NCBI RefSeq assembly: GCF_038024035.1
Contig: NZ_CP150664.1
Coordinates: 558,001 to 622,000 of the forward strand
DNA: 64,000 bases
Origin: Polaribacter pacificus
GTDB taxonomy: Bacteria > Bacteroidota > Bacteroidia > Flavobacteriales > Flavobacteriaceae
Direction of reading: 5' to 3'
This document shows, one piece after another, positions 53,989-62,696 of the stretch (position 1 is its first letter; each line of letters begins with the position of its first letter). Under the pieces are notes generated by a model. The model ran no database searches. It worked only from the letters and a program-made list of their open reading frames with translations, and was not told the DNA's origin. Both the position numbers and the translations under genes were made by a program.

Positions 53989-54014
53989 TATCTTTATTAG
54001 TGATTATCCCCAAT
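53989..54014 (+). promoter_or_regulatory. -7-like box and C-rich leader motif of the second adhesin gene
   Basis: TATCTTTA (53989-53996), identical to the -7 box of RNA unit 2, then GATTATCCCCAATTAG starting at 54002. The dyad found at the other sites is absent 38 bp upstream. Confidence 0.4.
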
Positions 54015-54038
54015 TAGAAGATTAAACTTTTTATAATT

Positions 54039-57000
54039 ATGCCTTTAAATAGTTCAAATTTAAAACTGATTATACTAAACCTATTCTTATGCCTGCTTCT
54101 TTATAATGAAGCTAGCGGCCAAAGCTATTGTACTCCTTCTAATATGGGTGGAAATGCAGGATATAATATTACCAATGTCACTTTTGGTACTATTAACAAC
54201 TCCAGCAACAGCGGAGCTAATCAATACACCTATTATAACAATGCATCTACCTTTATTACACAAAAAGAGACACTTGCTCTTTCTATAACTTATCAAAACA
54301 CCAACTACAACAATGCAACGCTAAAAGTTTGGATAGATTATAATAGAGATGGTGATTTTGATGATGCTGGAGAAGAAATTATTACACCCGTTACCTATAA
54401 AAGTTCAAACAGTAGCTCTGGTGTTGTAAATACCTTTCAGATTGTCATTCCTGAAAGTGCCAGTGAAGGAGTTACTAGAATGAGAGTTGGAATCAACAGA
54501 AGTTCTGGTTTTACAGCTTGTAATTTTAGTTATCAAAATGGAGAAGCAGAAGATTATGTAATTACCATCAAACCTAAAGCAGAACCACCTGTAGTAAATT
54601 GTGTTGGTAGTTTGTCTGTACGTTTAGACATCTTAGGGAATGCTGTGATCACTGCTGATCAAATAGACAATGGATCAACGGATGCCTATGATGATAGCCA
54701 GGGGATTCCTTTAAATTATTCAATAGATAGAAGCACTTTTTCTTGTAGTGATTTAAACAATACGTTACCAGTAACCTTAACTGTGACAGACTCTGATGGA
54801 AAGAGCGCAAGCTGTATAACTAATGTAACAATTTTGCCTTATGACGGAACGTTTAATTCACCAGATTTAAATGATATTGAGGCCTACTGTGCTTATACTG
54901 CAGCAGCTCCAGAAATGAACTATCAATGTGGTCAGATAATTACCGCTACAACCACTGATCAGACAAGTTTTTCAACACCATCAACAGACCCTGACGGTTA
55001 TTTAATTACATGGACTTTTGATAACGGCACTACCTCTACTACAAGTACACAAAGAGTAAAAATTATTAATCCTATAGCTCCTACTTCGCTAGCCATTAGC
55101 AATGTTTCAGAAAATTCAGCAACACTTAGTTGGAGTTCTACGCAGTCTGGTGACTATAGAATTCGATACAGACCAGTTGGTACTTCCACTTGGACAGAAA
55201 TTACATCAACAACAAAAACCAAAAACATTACAGGATTAGATGATGGTATTCAATATGAGGTTCAGGTAAGTATAGATGCTAGTTGTACAGCGTATTCTTC
55301 TTCAATAACATTTACCACCATTGATGTTGCTTATTGTAATAGCCAAGTTTATTTAAGCAACAGTACCGATTATTACATCTCTAATGTAAGTATAGGGACC
55401 ATTAATAAAACGACGACATCTTCAGAACCCTTGTACAGCTATTACACAAGTCCAACCACCAACTTGGTGATTGGCGAAACTTTTTCTGGTACCATCACCT
55501 ATAAAAGAGATGACTACAATACCACTGGTTTAAAAGTTTGGCTTGATTTTAATAATGATGGGGATTTTGATGATGCGGGTGAAGAAATTTATAGCAAAAA
55601 AACATCAGGAAGCACTTCTACAACAATTGTAGAAACCCTTAGCAATATACAAGTCCCGCAAACCGCAACCTTGGGTAAAACCAGAATGCGTGTCGGTGTT
55701 AAACATACTGGAGTTCCCTCTTCTGCCTGTAATTTTAACAACCAAACAGGAGAAATTGAAGACTATGATGTCTATCTGGTAGCTGCAAACAACACGGCAT
55801 ATGAATCTGCAATGATTACACAGGTATATATGTATGGCTCAGAAAAATGGATTGAAATTACCAATACCAACTCAACGGTAACGATTCCGGCTAATACATT
55901 GCATTTGGGGTTCTTTAACAATACTTCTGCTTTTGACCAAACAGGGAATACACCAACAGCTAGCTATACAATCCCTAGTGCCTTAAGCCCAAAAGCATCC
56001 ATTTTAATAAAGAATTCTAGTTCTGTCTTAAACAATGTTCAAGGAACTGCAAACACAAGTAGTGCTCTGACGGCTTTTGATAGCTCAAATGACATTTTAA
56101 TTATTAGTAAAAAAAGCGATGCAACTGCTTGGGAAAACAGGTTTGATGTTTTTACGGGCTTTGCAAATAAAACATCCGTTGTTAGAAAAGACAATGCAAT
56201 TACTTACAATAAAAATTTCTCATCATCAGAGTGGGTTACCTTTGTAGATAATTTACTAGACCCTTATGCAGACACTCCAGAAAGACATCCACATGACCCA
56301 ACTGTATTAGATGTTTTAAACGCTAGCGCTAACAGCAATGTCCTTTTAGGTTATCATAGAACTAATGAGGCTATTAGAAGTGGAAACGCCTGGACAAATG
56401 GTGTGCCGGATAGATCAAGGACTGTTGTTATTAATGAGAACTATTCACAAAATTATAGCTTGTCTGCAAGAGAACTGGTTATTGAATCAGGAAACGCACT
56501 AACCTTGATTGATGCTCCCATCTTTGTAACAGATAAAATTAATATTAAATCTGGAGGATCAATAAGACTATCAGGTAATTCACAGCTAGTAATGACCCAT
56601 ACTGGGGCCTCTACCATAGGTACCGGTAGTGGTTTAATGTATATAGATCAAGATTCAGATATCGCCAGTGTCTACCGTTTTAATTATATGTCTTCTCCGG
56701 TAGTGACTAGCGGAACAAACACTTACAACTTACTTAGTGTTTTTAAGGATGGAACCATCCCTACCTCTACTACTTCGGTACCAAAAAACATTAATTTTAT
56801 TGGAGGCTATAACGGAAATTACAACAATTCTCCAAGCCAAGCGATTAGTTTGGCAGAACATTGGATTTACATCTATGACGAAAACGCAGCTGGAAGTGCT
56901 GATGAAAAATTTGTACAAGTTGGAAAATCAGGAACCATAAAACCTGGAAAAGGCTATTTGTTTAAAGGGCCGGGTCGTGAACAAAACTACACCTTTACCG

Positions 57001-58499
57001 GCAAACCAAACGATGGTGATTATACCTATACTTTACCTGGTTTAGTTGATGTCTTAGTGGGTAACCCATATCCTTCTGCTATGGATGCCAAAAAATTTAT
57101 TAGAGACAATCTCTCTTCAACCACAGGAACACTTTATTTTTGGCAACAAGCCGGAGAAAAAGAATCCTCTGGAGATGAAGGGCATTTTTCTGATGGATAT
57201 GTCGGCGGTTATGCAACGGTTAATTTATCAGCAGCTGTCCCTGCTAGTGGAGCAGAGCAAGAGGCTTTAAATATGTTTACCAATAAATTTGAAGCAGAAG
57301 ACGCTGAGCTTGGAGGTAATGCTAAAAAAGAACTAGGCGCAGTCGTTTTTAAAGCAGTTAATGACAGTTTAACCTTTGAACAAATTGGAATTAGCCAAGC
57401 TGTAGACACATTAAGAATTGAGTATAGTAGCCTGTTTAATGACAAGGGTATAGATATATACATCAACAATAGTTTAGCAAAAACGGTTACATTGCCTAAA
57501 ACTGTCGCCTATGATACTATTGATGTACTGGTAAATGTGCCTAAAAATTCAGATATTTTATTAAAATCTAAAGACACCGTAAAAACATCTTTTGATAAGA
57601 TTTTTGTTGATATTTATTTTTCTTATAATACACCTAAAGAATACATCGCTGTTGGACAAGGTTTCTTTATTGCCTCTGATGATGATGGCGGTACCCTTCG
57701 TTTTAAAAACAGTCAGCGTGAAAATGTAATTAAAGGAGACGAATCATTTTTCTTTAAAGGAAGCTCAAAAGCTATATCCGCAAAACAAGCCAAATCAAAT
57801 AGAGGCGCTCCCTTAAAAATATTAAAATTGGGCATGGATTATTTAACTGCTAACAATTTAAAATTCCATAGACAAATAGCCATCTCTTTTAAAAGCGGAA
57901 ATAGTTTTGCCCATGAAAATGGCTATGATAGTGAAATGTATGATCTAAGTACAACAGATATGTCTTGGAAGTTTCCTGAGAGCAACTTAAACTATGTGAT
58001 TGCTGGTGTTCAAGATGTAAGTTTAGATTTAGAAATACCTTTAGAGCTCACAACAGATGTTTTAAAAGACATTACTATTAAAATTGATGAACTTGAAAAC
58101 TTAGATTTTGATATTTATCTTAACGATAAACTCAGCAACACGCTTTATAACTTAAGTGAAGCTCCGGCTAAATTTCAATTGAATGCAGGCACCTTTACAG
58201 ATCGTTTTGTGATTACTTTTAAAAACAAAACACTTGACGTAGAAGATGTTTACTTAGAAAACAATACACAGGTATACTTTGATGGAATTAGCAAAGAGTT
58301 GGTCATCAAAAACAAAGGAAACACACAATTACAAAAGGTTGAACTCTATTCTATTTTAGGACAAAAAGTTAGTCAATGGGAACTTCAAGATGGAACTGAT
58401 GAACAGCGATTCAAAATTCAAAAGTTACCAACCAGTATTTACATTGTAAAATTACAGTCAAGCAATGGACAGTTTTCTAAAAAAATAGTCGTGTATTAA
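54039..58499 (+). CDS. T9SS-secreted surface protein with GEVED and fibronectin III domains
   Basis: 1486 residues. The signal peptide ends near ASGQ (28). GEVED domain 1 (about 60-180, WIDYNRDGDFDDAGEE), a Cys-containing HYR-like region (185-265), fibronectin III (about 345-430), GEVED domain 2 (about 435-585, WLDFNNDGDFDDAGEE), a lamin-tail-like domain (590-720) and a module shared with the preceding adhesin (about 830-1060, ending NPYPSAMDA). An inserted CBM6/35-like beta-domain beginning KFEAEDAELGG (about 1083-1195), IAVGQGFF and a type A T9SS domain (about 1410-1486, LPTSIYIVKLQSSNGQFSKK) follow. Likely a surface adhesin or glycan-binding protein. Confidence 0.92.
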   Translation: MPLNSSNLKLIILNLFLCLLLYNEASGQSYCTPSNMGGNAGYNITNVTFGTINNSSNSGANQYTYYNNASTFITQKETLALSITYQNTNYNNATLKVWIDYNRDGDFDDAGEEIITPVTYKSSNSSSGVVNTFQIVIPESASEGVTRMRVGINRSSGFTACNFSYQNGEAEDYVITIKPKAEPPVVNCVGSLSVRLDILGNAVITADQIDNGSTDAYDDSQGIPLNYSIDRSTFSCSDLNNTLPVTLTVTDSDGKSASCITNVTILPYDGTFNSPDLNDIEAYCAYTAAAPEMNYQCGQIITATTTDQTSFSTPSTDPDGYLITWTFDNGTTSTTSTQRVKIINPIAPTSLAISNVSENSATLSWSSTQSGDYRIRYRPVGTSTWTEITSTTKTKNITGLDDGIQYEVQVSIDASCTAYSSSITFTTIDVAYCNSQVYLSNSTDYYISNVSIGTINKTTTSSEPLYSYYTSPTTNLVIGETFSGTITYKRDDYNTTGLKVWLDFNNDGDFDDAGEEIYSKKTSGSTSTTIVETLSNIQVPQTATLGKTRMRVGVKHTGVPSSACNFNNQTGEIEDYDVYLVAANNTAYESAMITQVYMYGSEKWIEITNTNSTVTIPANTLHLGFFNNTSAFDQTGNTPTASYTIPSALSPKASILIKNSSSVLNNVQGTANTSSALTAFDSSNDILIISKKSDATAWENRFDVFTGFANKTSVVRKDNAITYNKNFSSSEWVTFVDNLLDPYADTPERHPHDPTVLDVLNASANSNVLLGYHRTNEAIRSGNAWTNGVPDRSRTVVINENYSQNYSLSARELVIESGNALTLIDAPIFVTDKINIKSGGSIRLSGNSQLVMTHTGASTIGTGSGLMYIDQDSDIASVYRFNYMSSPVVTSGTNTYNLLSVFKDGTIPTSTTSVPKNINFIGGYNGNYNNSPSQAISLAEHWIYIYDENAAGSADEKFVQVGKSGTIKPGKGYLFKGPGREQNYTFTGKPNDGDYTYTLPGLVDVLVGNPYPSAMDAKKFIRDNLSSTTGTLYFWQQAGEKESSGDEGHFSDGYVGGYATVNLSAAVPASGAEQEALNMFTNKFEAEDAELGGNAKKELGAVVFKAVNDSLTFEQIGISQAVDTLRIEYSSLFNDKGIDIYINNSLAKTVTLPKTVAYDTIDVLVNVPKNSDILLKSKDTVKTSFDKIFVDIYFSYNTPKEYIAVGQGFFIASDDDGGTLRFKNSQRENVIKGDESFFFKGSSKAISAKQAKSNRGAPLKILKLGMDYLTANNLKFHRQIAISFKSGNSFAHENGYDSEMYDLSTTDMSWKFPESNLNYVIAGVQDVSLDLEIPLELTTDVLKDITIKIDELENLDFDIYLNDKLSNTLYNLSEAPAKFQLNAGTFTDRFVITFKNKTLDVEDVYLENNTQVYFDGISKELVIKNKGNTQLQKVELYSILGQKVSQWELQDGTDEQRFKIQKLPTSIYIVKLQSSNGQFSKKIVVY

Positions 58500-58505
58500 T
58501 ACCCC

Positions 58506-59654
58506 TTATTTGTTTATTAAACGCTGTAAAGTAGCCACCAAATAATCTATTTCTTGTTTGGTGGTTAATTTGCTAAAAGAAAAACGAATAGAGGTGTTAT
58601 TTGCTTCTTCATTACTTAAAATTTCTGTGAGTACATGAGAGCCTAAACTACTTCCGCTTTGACAAGCACTACCTCCAGAAACAGCGATTCCTGCCAAATC
58701 TAATTGAAAAAGTAACATGCTATCAACCACAGGAAATTGAACGTTTAAGATGGTATAACTACTTTGGGTGAGATCTTCAGAATTACCATTAAATTGTACA
58801 GTAGGAAAGGCTTTTAAAAGTGATGCTATACAGTACTTTTTTACAGATTCAATAGCTTGTGCATCTGTATCTATATGTTTTATAGCAATTTCTAAGGCTT
58901 TTTCCATACCCAAAATACTATGTACGTTTTCTGTGCTAGATCGAACCCCTTTTTCTTGATCACCTCCATGTAGCATAGGAATAATCCCAACACCTCTTTT
59001 AAAATAGGCAAAACCAACTCCTTTAGGACCATGGAATTTATGTGCGCTCGCTGCAATAAAATCTATTGGAGTTTTTTTTAAATCTATTGGGTAATGTCCA
59101 ATAGCTTGTACGGTATCAGAATGCAAATACGCGTCATATTTATGACAGAGAGTAGTAATCTGATCTATGGCTAGTATATTCCCGATCTCATTATTAATAT
59201 ACATAAGACTCACCAAACAGGTATTTCCTTCTTCTTGTTGTGTGGCTAAAAGCTTTTCAAGTTGGGATGAGTTGGGATTGCCATTGGTATCTAGATCTAG
59301 ATACAAAACGTTAATTCCATAGGTCTTTTGTAGATGCGTTATTGTATGCAAGACCGCATGATGCTCAATTTTAGTGCTGATAATGGTTTTTACACCCAAA
59401 TTAAGAACAGCATTATAGAGTATTAAATTATCAGCTTCTGTTCCTCCAGCAGTAAAAATAATCTCTCCAGCGCCTATATTAAAATGTTTGGCAATAGACT
59501 TTCTAGCAGATTCTACAGCAGATTTAGCCAGTCTTCCTATATGGTGTGTAGAAGATGGGTTGCCATAATTTGCCTGCATGGATGCACAAATAGTCTCAAC
59601 TACTTCTGGAAGTATCGGTGTGGTTGCAGCATTGTCTAAATAGATCGATTTCAT
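58506..59654 (-). CDS. Cysteine desulfurase (NifS/IscS class V aminotransferase)
   Basis: 382 residues. The N-terminus IYLDNAATTPILPEV, the aldimine Lys in ASAHKFHGPKGVGFAYF (about 203) and the catalytic Cys loop SGGSACQSGSSLGSHVL (about 326) are diagnostic. It uses PLP to transfer sulfur from cysteine for Fe-S clusters or tRNA thiolation. No IscU or SufU partner is nearby, so the exact pathway is open. It is followed on the same strand, after a 21-bp gap, by nothing but its partner upstream (Smr gene first); the two are probably co-transcribed. Confidence 0.94.
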   Translation of the reverse strand: MKSIYLDNAATTPILPEVVETICASMQANYGNPSSTHHIGRLAKSAVESARKSIAKHFNIGAGEIIFTAGGTEADNLILYNAVLNLGVKTIISTKIEHHAVLHTITHLQKTYGINVLYLDLDTNGNPNSSQLEKLLATQQEEGNTCLVSLMYINNEIGNILAIDQITTLCHKYDAYLHSDTVQAIGHYPIDLKKTPIDFIAASAHKFHGPKGVGFAYFKRGVGIIPMLHGGDQEKGVRSSTENVHSILGMEKALEIAIKHIDTDAQAIESVKKYCIASLLKAFPTVQFNGNSEDLTQSSYTILNVQFPVVDSMLLFQLDLAGIAVSGGSACQSGSSLGSHVLTEILSNEEANNTSIRFSFSKLTTKQEIDYLVATLQRLINK

Positions 59655-59675
59655 AAGGCAAAAATAGTCAAAAGT

Positions 59676-60224
59676 TTAGTGTTTAGGGTTCTGAAAAACA
59701 TATACTTCTGTAGCACCCAAACCATACTTTTGATAAGATGCATCGTAAAACTTAACAGGGTATTTTTGAAATAAATACGTCAATTCTGTTTTTAAAACAC
59801 CTTCACCTACCCCGTGTATAAAAACAAGTTTAGAGATTTTTTTCTGTATGGCATACTCTAATTTTTGCTGAGCTGTATTAATTTGAAGATTGAGCATATC
59901 ATAATTATCCATCCCTTTGGTAGACTTAGTCAATTGATGAATATGAAGATCAACTTCTAAGATCACTTCTTTTTTTGTCGTCGTAAAAACCTGCTTTTTA
60001 GGTTTCTTATCATTAATTTTACTTTGCAGCAAATGATTGTTAATATCTGAGAATTTTGTTAGCTCATTCTGATCTTCAGAAATTTTCACCAATTCTTTGG
60101 CTAAATAACTAAAAACAAAGCCACTGCCGTCTCTTAAAACAACTTCTGTTGCTGTAACCTTTGTAACTACGCCTTTAATTACATCATCTAATACCGCTAC
60201 GCTATCTCCAATTTCAAAAGCCAT
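59676..60224 (-). CDS. Smr-domain protein (DUF2027/MutS2-like)
   Basis: 182 residues. The N-terminal SH3-like segment is FEIGDSVAVLDDVIKGVVTKV. The C-terminal Smr domain (about 88-180) has the LDLHIHQL-type motif (here VDLHIHQLTK) and the loop FIHGVGEGVLKTEL. The Smr domain cleaves branched or single-stranded nucleic acid in MutS2 and related proteins; free-standing forms in Bacteroidota are uncharacterised. It starts divergently from the phosphatase-like gene. Confidence 0.88.
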   Translation of the reverse strand: MAFEIGDSVAVLDDVIKGVVTKVTATEVVLRDGSGFVFSYLAKELVKISEDQNELTKFSDINNHLLQSKINDKKPKKQVFTTTKKEVILEVDLHIHQLTKSTKGMDNYDMLNLQINTAQQKLEYAIQKKISKLVFIHGVGEGVLKTELTYLFQKYPVKFYDASYQKYGLGATEVYVFQNPKH

Positions 60225-60286
60225 TCTTAATGTTTAATTAATAATTATAAGTCTGTTTTCATCTAAGTTTACACAAAAGTAATTAG

Positions 60287-60946
60287 ATGATTTTGTTTGG
60301 TACACAAAAAATAGAAATATTCTTTAAAAATGCAGTTGTAGATCATTGTATTTCAGAAGATCGAAAAAGTATGATAGTCAGAATGGCTAAAAGCATGTAC
60401 GAGATAGCAGCAGGTGATTTTGCGAATATCCAGCTTAATTTTATTTGCACTCACAACGCAACAAGCAGCCAATTCGCTCAAGTATGGGCCTATTATGCCG
60501 CCTATTATTTTGATCTTCCGATAAGTTCTTATTCTGGAGGCACTCGTGTAAGTTCTTTTCACAGAAACACTGTACGAGCGTTACAGTCAGCAGGTTTTCA
60601 GTTTAATATTTTGCATTTTGATCATCAAAACCCAACCTATGCAATCAATTTTAACAGGACCACTAGATCCTTATTGGGTTTTTCTAAACGTTATGACAAT
60701 CCTATCAATAAAGGAGCCTATTTTGCAATTACCACCTGTAATGATAATGAAACCGGTGAGCTTTATATTCCCAAGGCCATAGCGCATTTTCATTTAGAGT
60801 TTGATGACCCTACAAAATACAATCTTAAAGAAAGCAAAAAAGAAGCCTATTTAAAAACTTCTAAAAGCATCGCCGCCGAAGTATATCTACTCTTTGAAAC
60901 ACTGCAAGCGCTAAAAGAACGTGTACCCCAGAGGAGCATCGTTTAA
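60287..60946 (+). CDS. Low-molecular-weight protein-tyrosine-phosphatase-like protein lacking the active-site Arg
   Basis: 219 residues. The overall pattern follows flavobacterial LMW-PTP/arsenate-reductase-like proteins: LNFICTHNATSSQFAQVWAYYAAYYF, then YSGGTRVSSFHRNTVRALQSAGFQ and C-terminal EVYLLFETLQAL. The P-loop should be CX5R(S/T) (usually CTHNSRRS); here it reads CTHNATSS, keeping the Cys but with Ser in place of the Arg that binds the phosphate. The enzyme is therefore probably not an active phosphatase of the usual type. The stop overlaps the convergent PPK2 gene by 4 bp. Confidence 0.8.
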   Translation: MILFGTQKIEIFFKNAVVDHCISEDRKSMIVRMAKSMYEIAAGDFANIQLNFICTHNATSSQFAQVWAYYAAYYFDLPISSYSGGTRVSSFHRNTVRALQSAGFQFNILHFDHQNPTYAINFNRTTRSLLGFSKRYDNPINKGAYFAITTCNDNETGELYIPKAIAHFHLEFDDPTKYNLKESKKEAYLKTSKSIAAEVYLLFETLQALKERVPQRSIV

Positions 60947-61728
60947 ATCTCAATGTCTTTTTGATAAGGGATGCTTTTTAAAATGTGATTAATAGCGTTT
61001 ACCCTAGCTTCAGTTTTTTTGTTTGCTCTAATAATTTTCCAAGGAGAGTTTTCTGTATGCGTTTTTTCAAACATTAAATCCTTGTATTTGGTGTATTCAT
61101 CCCATAGTTCTTGAGCTTTCTCATCAACCTTGGTCATTTTCCATTGCTTTAAAGGATCTGTTTTAATTTCTTGAAAGCGTTTTGCTTGTTCTTTCTTAGA
61201 GATAGACATGTATATTTTTACCAAATGTATACCCGATTCTAAAATCATTCTTTCAAAGTCATTTACCTGGTTCATAAAAATATCATACTGCTTGGGAGTA
61301 CAAAAGCCATTTACTGGCTCCACTACTGCTCTATTGTACCAACTCCTATCAAAAAAAACCATTTCTCCAGCCTTAGGTAACTGCTCTACATAACGCTGAA
61401 AATACCATTGGGTCTGCTCATCATCACTGGGTTTTGGCAGTGCCACTATTCGCATAAAACGGGGATTGATTCGTTCAGTAATCCGTCTAATTGCTCCCCC
61501 TTTTCCAGCAGCATCTCTTCCTTGAAATACAACAATAATGCGTTCGTCATTCTTAATGACCCATTTTTGAAGCTTAATTAATTCAACCTGAAGTTTCTTT
61601 AATTTACGTTCGTAATCTATATATCTCACTGCGCGTTCTACATTGATTGGCTCTTTAGAAAAAAGAGCTTTTAAACCTTTTGTAGTATTCAGTTTATTCT
61701 CTGTTGCTTTTATCGTTTTCTCATCCAT
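60943..61728 (-). CDS. Polyphosphate kinase 2 family protein, copy B
   Basis: 261 residues. Walker A VVFQGRDAAGKGGAIRRITE (about 66-85), Walker B/lid FFDRSWYNRAVVEPVNGFC and the PPK2 ending (KTDPLKQWKMTKVDEKAQELWDEYTKYKD, FEKTHTENSPWKIIRANKK) are intact. PPK2 enzymes transfer phosphate between polyphosphate and nucleotides (GTP/GDP or ATP/ADP). It lies 3 bp after copy A and is clearly a paralogue. Which nucleotide is preferred cannot be assigned. Confidence 0.92.
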   Translation of the reverse strand: MDEKTIKATENKLNTTKGLKALFSKEPINVERAVRYIDYERKLKKLQVELIKLQKWVIKNDERIIVVFQGRDAAGKGGAIRRITERINPRFMRIVALPKPSDDEQTQWYFQRYVEQLPKAGEMVFFDRSWYNRAVVEPVNGFCTPKQYDIFMNQVNDFERMILESGIHLVKIYMSISKKEQAKRFQEIKTDPLKQWKMTKVDEKAQELWDEYTKYKDLMFEKTHTENSPWKIIRANKKTEARVNAINHILKSIPYQKDIEI

Positions 61729-61731
61729 GTC

Positions 61732-62589
61732 TTAATCCATTTGTTGTACTGATCTAAAATAACGCATTACGATATTTGGATCTGGTGAAATTGAGGTCGC
61801 TGCTTCTTCTTTTCCGGGGTAGTCAAACTTTGACAACACATATCGAATACACTCAAGTCTAGCAGTATTTTTATCGTTGGTTTTTACCACCATCCACGGA
61901 CTATAAGAGGTATGTGTTTTTGTAAACATTTCATCTTTATAGTAGGTATAAACATCCCAAAGCTCTTGTCCTTTCTTGTCTACAGGACTAAACTTCCATC
62001 TTTTTAGTGGGTTTTTCATTCGAGATTCAAACCTTCTAAGTTGTTCATCTTTAGAAATTGATAGCCAAAATTTAATAATCACAATACCGTCTTCATAGAG
62101 CATATGCTCAAATTCTGGTACCTGAACCAAAAAATCTTTGTATTGATCATTGTTACAAAAGCCCATTGCGGGTTCTACCACTGCCCGATTGTACCAGCTT
62201 CTATCAAAAAAAACAATCTCTCCAGGGTTGGGAAGTTCTTTTATATATCGTTGAAAATACCACTGTCCTTTCTCATTTTGAGTGGGCTTATTTAAGGCAA
62301 CCAATCGAGACGCACGAGGATTTAGATGCTCCATAAATCGTCTAATATTCCCTCCTTTACCTGCTGCATCTCTACCTTCAAAAATAACAGCAACCCTTTT
62401 GTTTGTCTCAGAAATCCAACGTTGTAGCTTTACAAGCTCTACCTGTAGAGATCTCAACTCTCTATTGTAAACCAGTTCTTTGTTTAGCTTTTCGTCATCA
62501 ATATTTTTATCTTTAATTAGCTTACTCAGCTCTTTTCTTGTCTTGATAGATGCCAAGTCATCAATTGTAATTCTTCCGCTTTTACTCAT
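61732..62589 (-). CDS. Polyphosphate kinase 2 family protein, copy A
   Basis: 285 residues. Walker A VIFEGRDAAGKGGNIRRFME (about 67-86), FFDRSWYNRAVVEPAMGFCN, and the PPK2 end motifs (MKNPLKRWKFSPVDKKGQELWD, FTKTHTSYSPWMVVKTNDKN). It has a longer, Ser/Pro-containing C-terminal tail than copy B. It is the first gene of a two-gene operon. Having two divergent PPK2 enzymes side by side suggests different nucleotide preferences or a hetero-oligomer; both are inference. Confidence 0.92.
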   Translation of the reverse strand: MSKSGRITIDDLASIKTRKELSKLIKDKNIDDEKLNKELVYNRELRSLQVELVKLQRWISETNKRVAVIFEGRDAAGKGGNIRRFMEHLNPRASRLVALNKPTQNEKGQWYFQRYIKELPNPGEIVFFDRSWYNRAVVEPAMGFCNNDQYKDFLVQVPEFEHMLYEDGIVIIKFWLSISKDEQLRRFESRMKNPLKRWKFSPVDKKGQELWDVYTYYKDEMFTKTHTSYSPWMVVKTNDKNTARLECIRYVLSKFDYPGKEEAATSISPDPNIVMRYFRSVQQMD

Positions 62590-62678
62590 TCTTATAGTAC
62601 ATCATTATTAAGGTCTCTAAAAATAATATTTTTTTTCAATTTTTAGTTGAATTCAACTTTATATTATATTACAAACAA

Positions 62679-62686
62679 TATATTTG
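62679..62686 (+). promoter_or_regulatory. -7 box of the lpxR-like gene
   Basis: TATATTTG ends 10 bp before the ATG at 62697, giving a very short leader. No -33 TTG is seen at the right spacing. Confidence 0.5.
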
Positions 62687-62696
62687 TTTAACTTTT

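Noticed and set aside
53989-53996. TATCTTTA upstream of the second adhesin as a fifth member of the dyad promoter set
   Set aside because: The sequence 38 bp upstream (near 53951) does not resemble the dyad, so only the -7 box and leader motif are kept.
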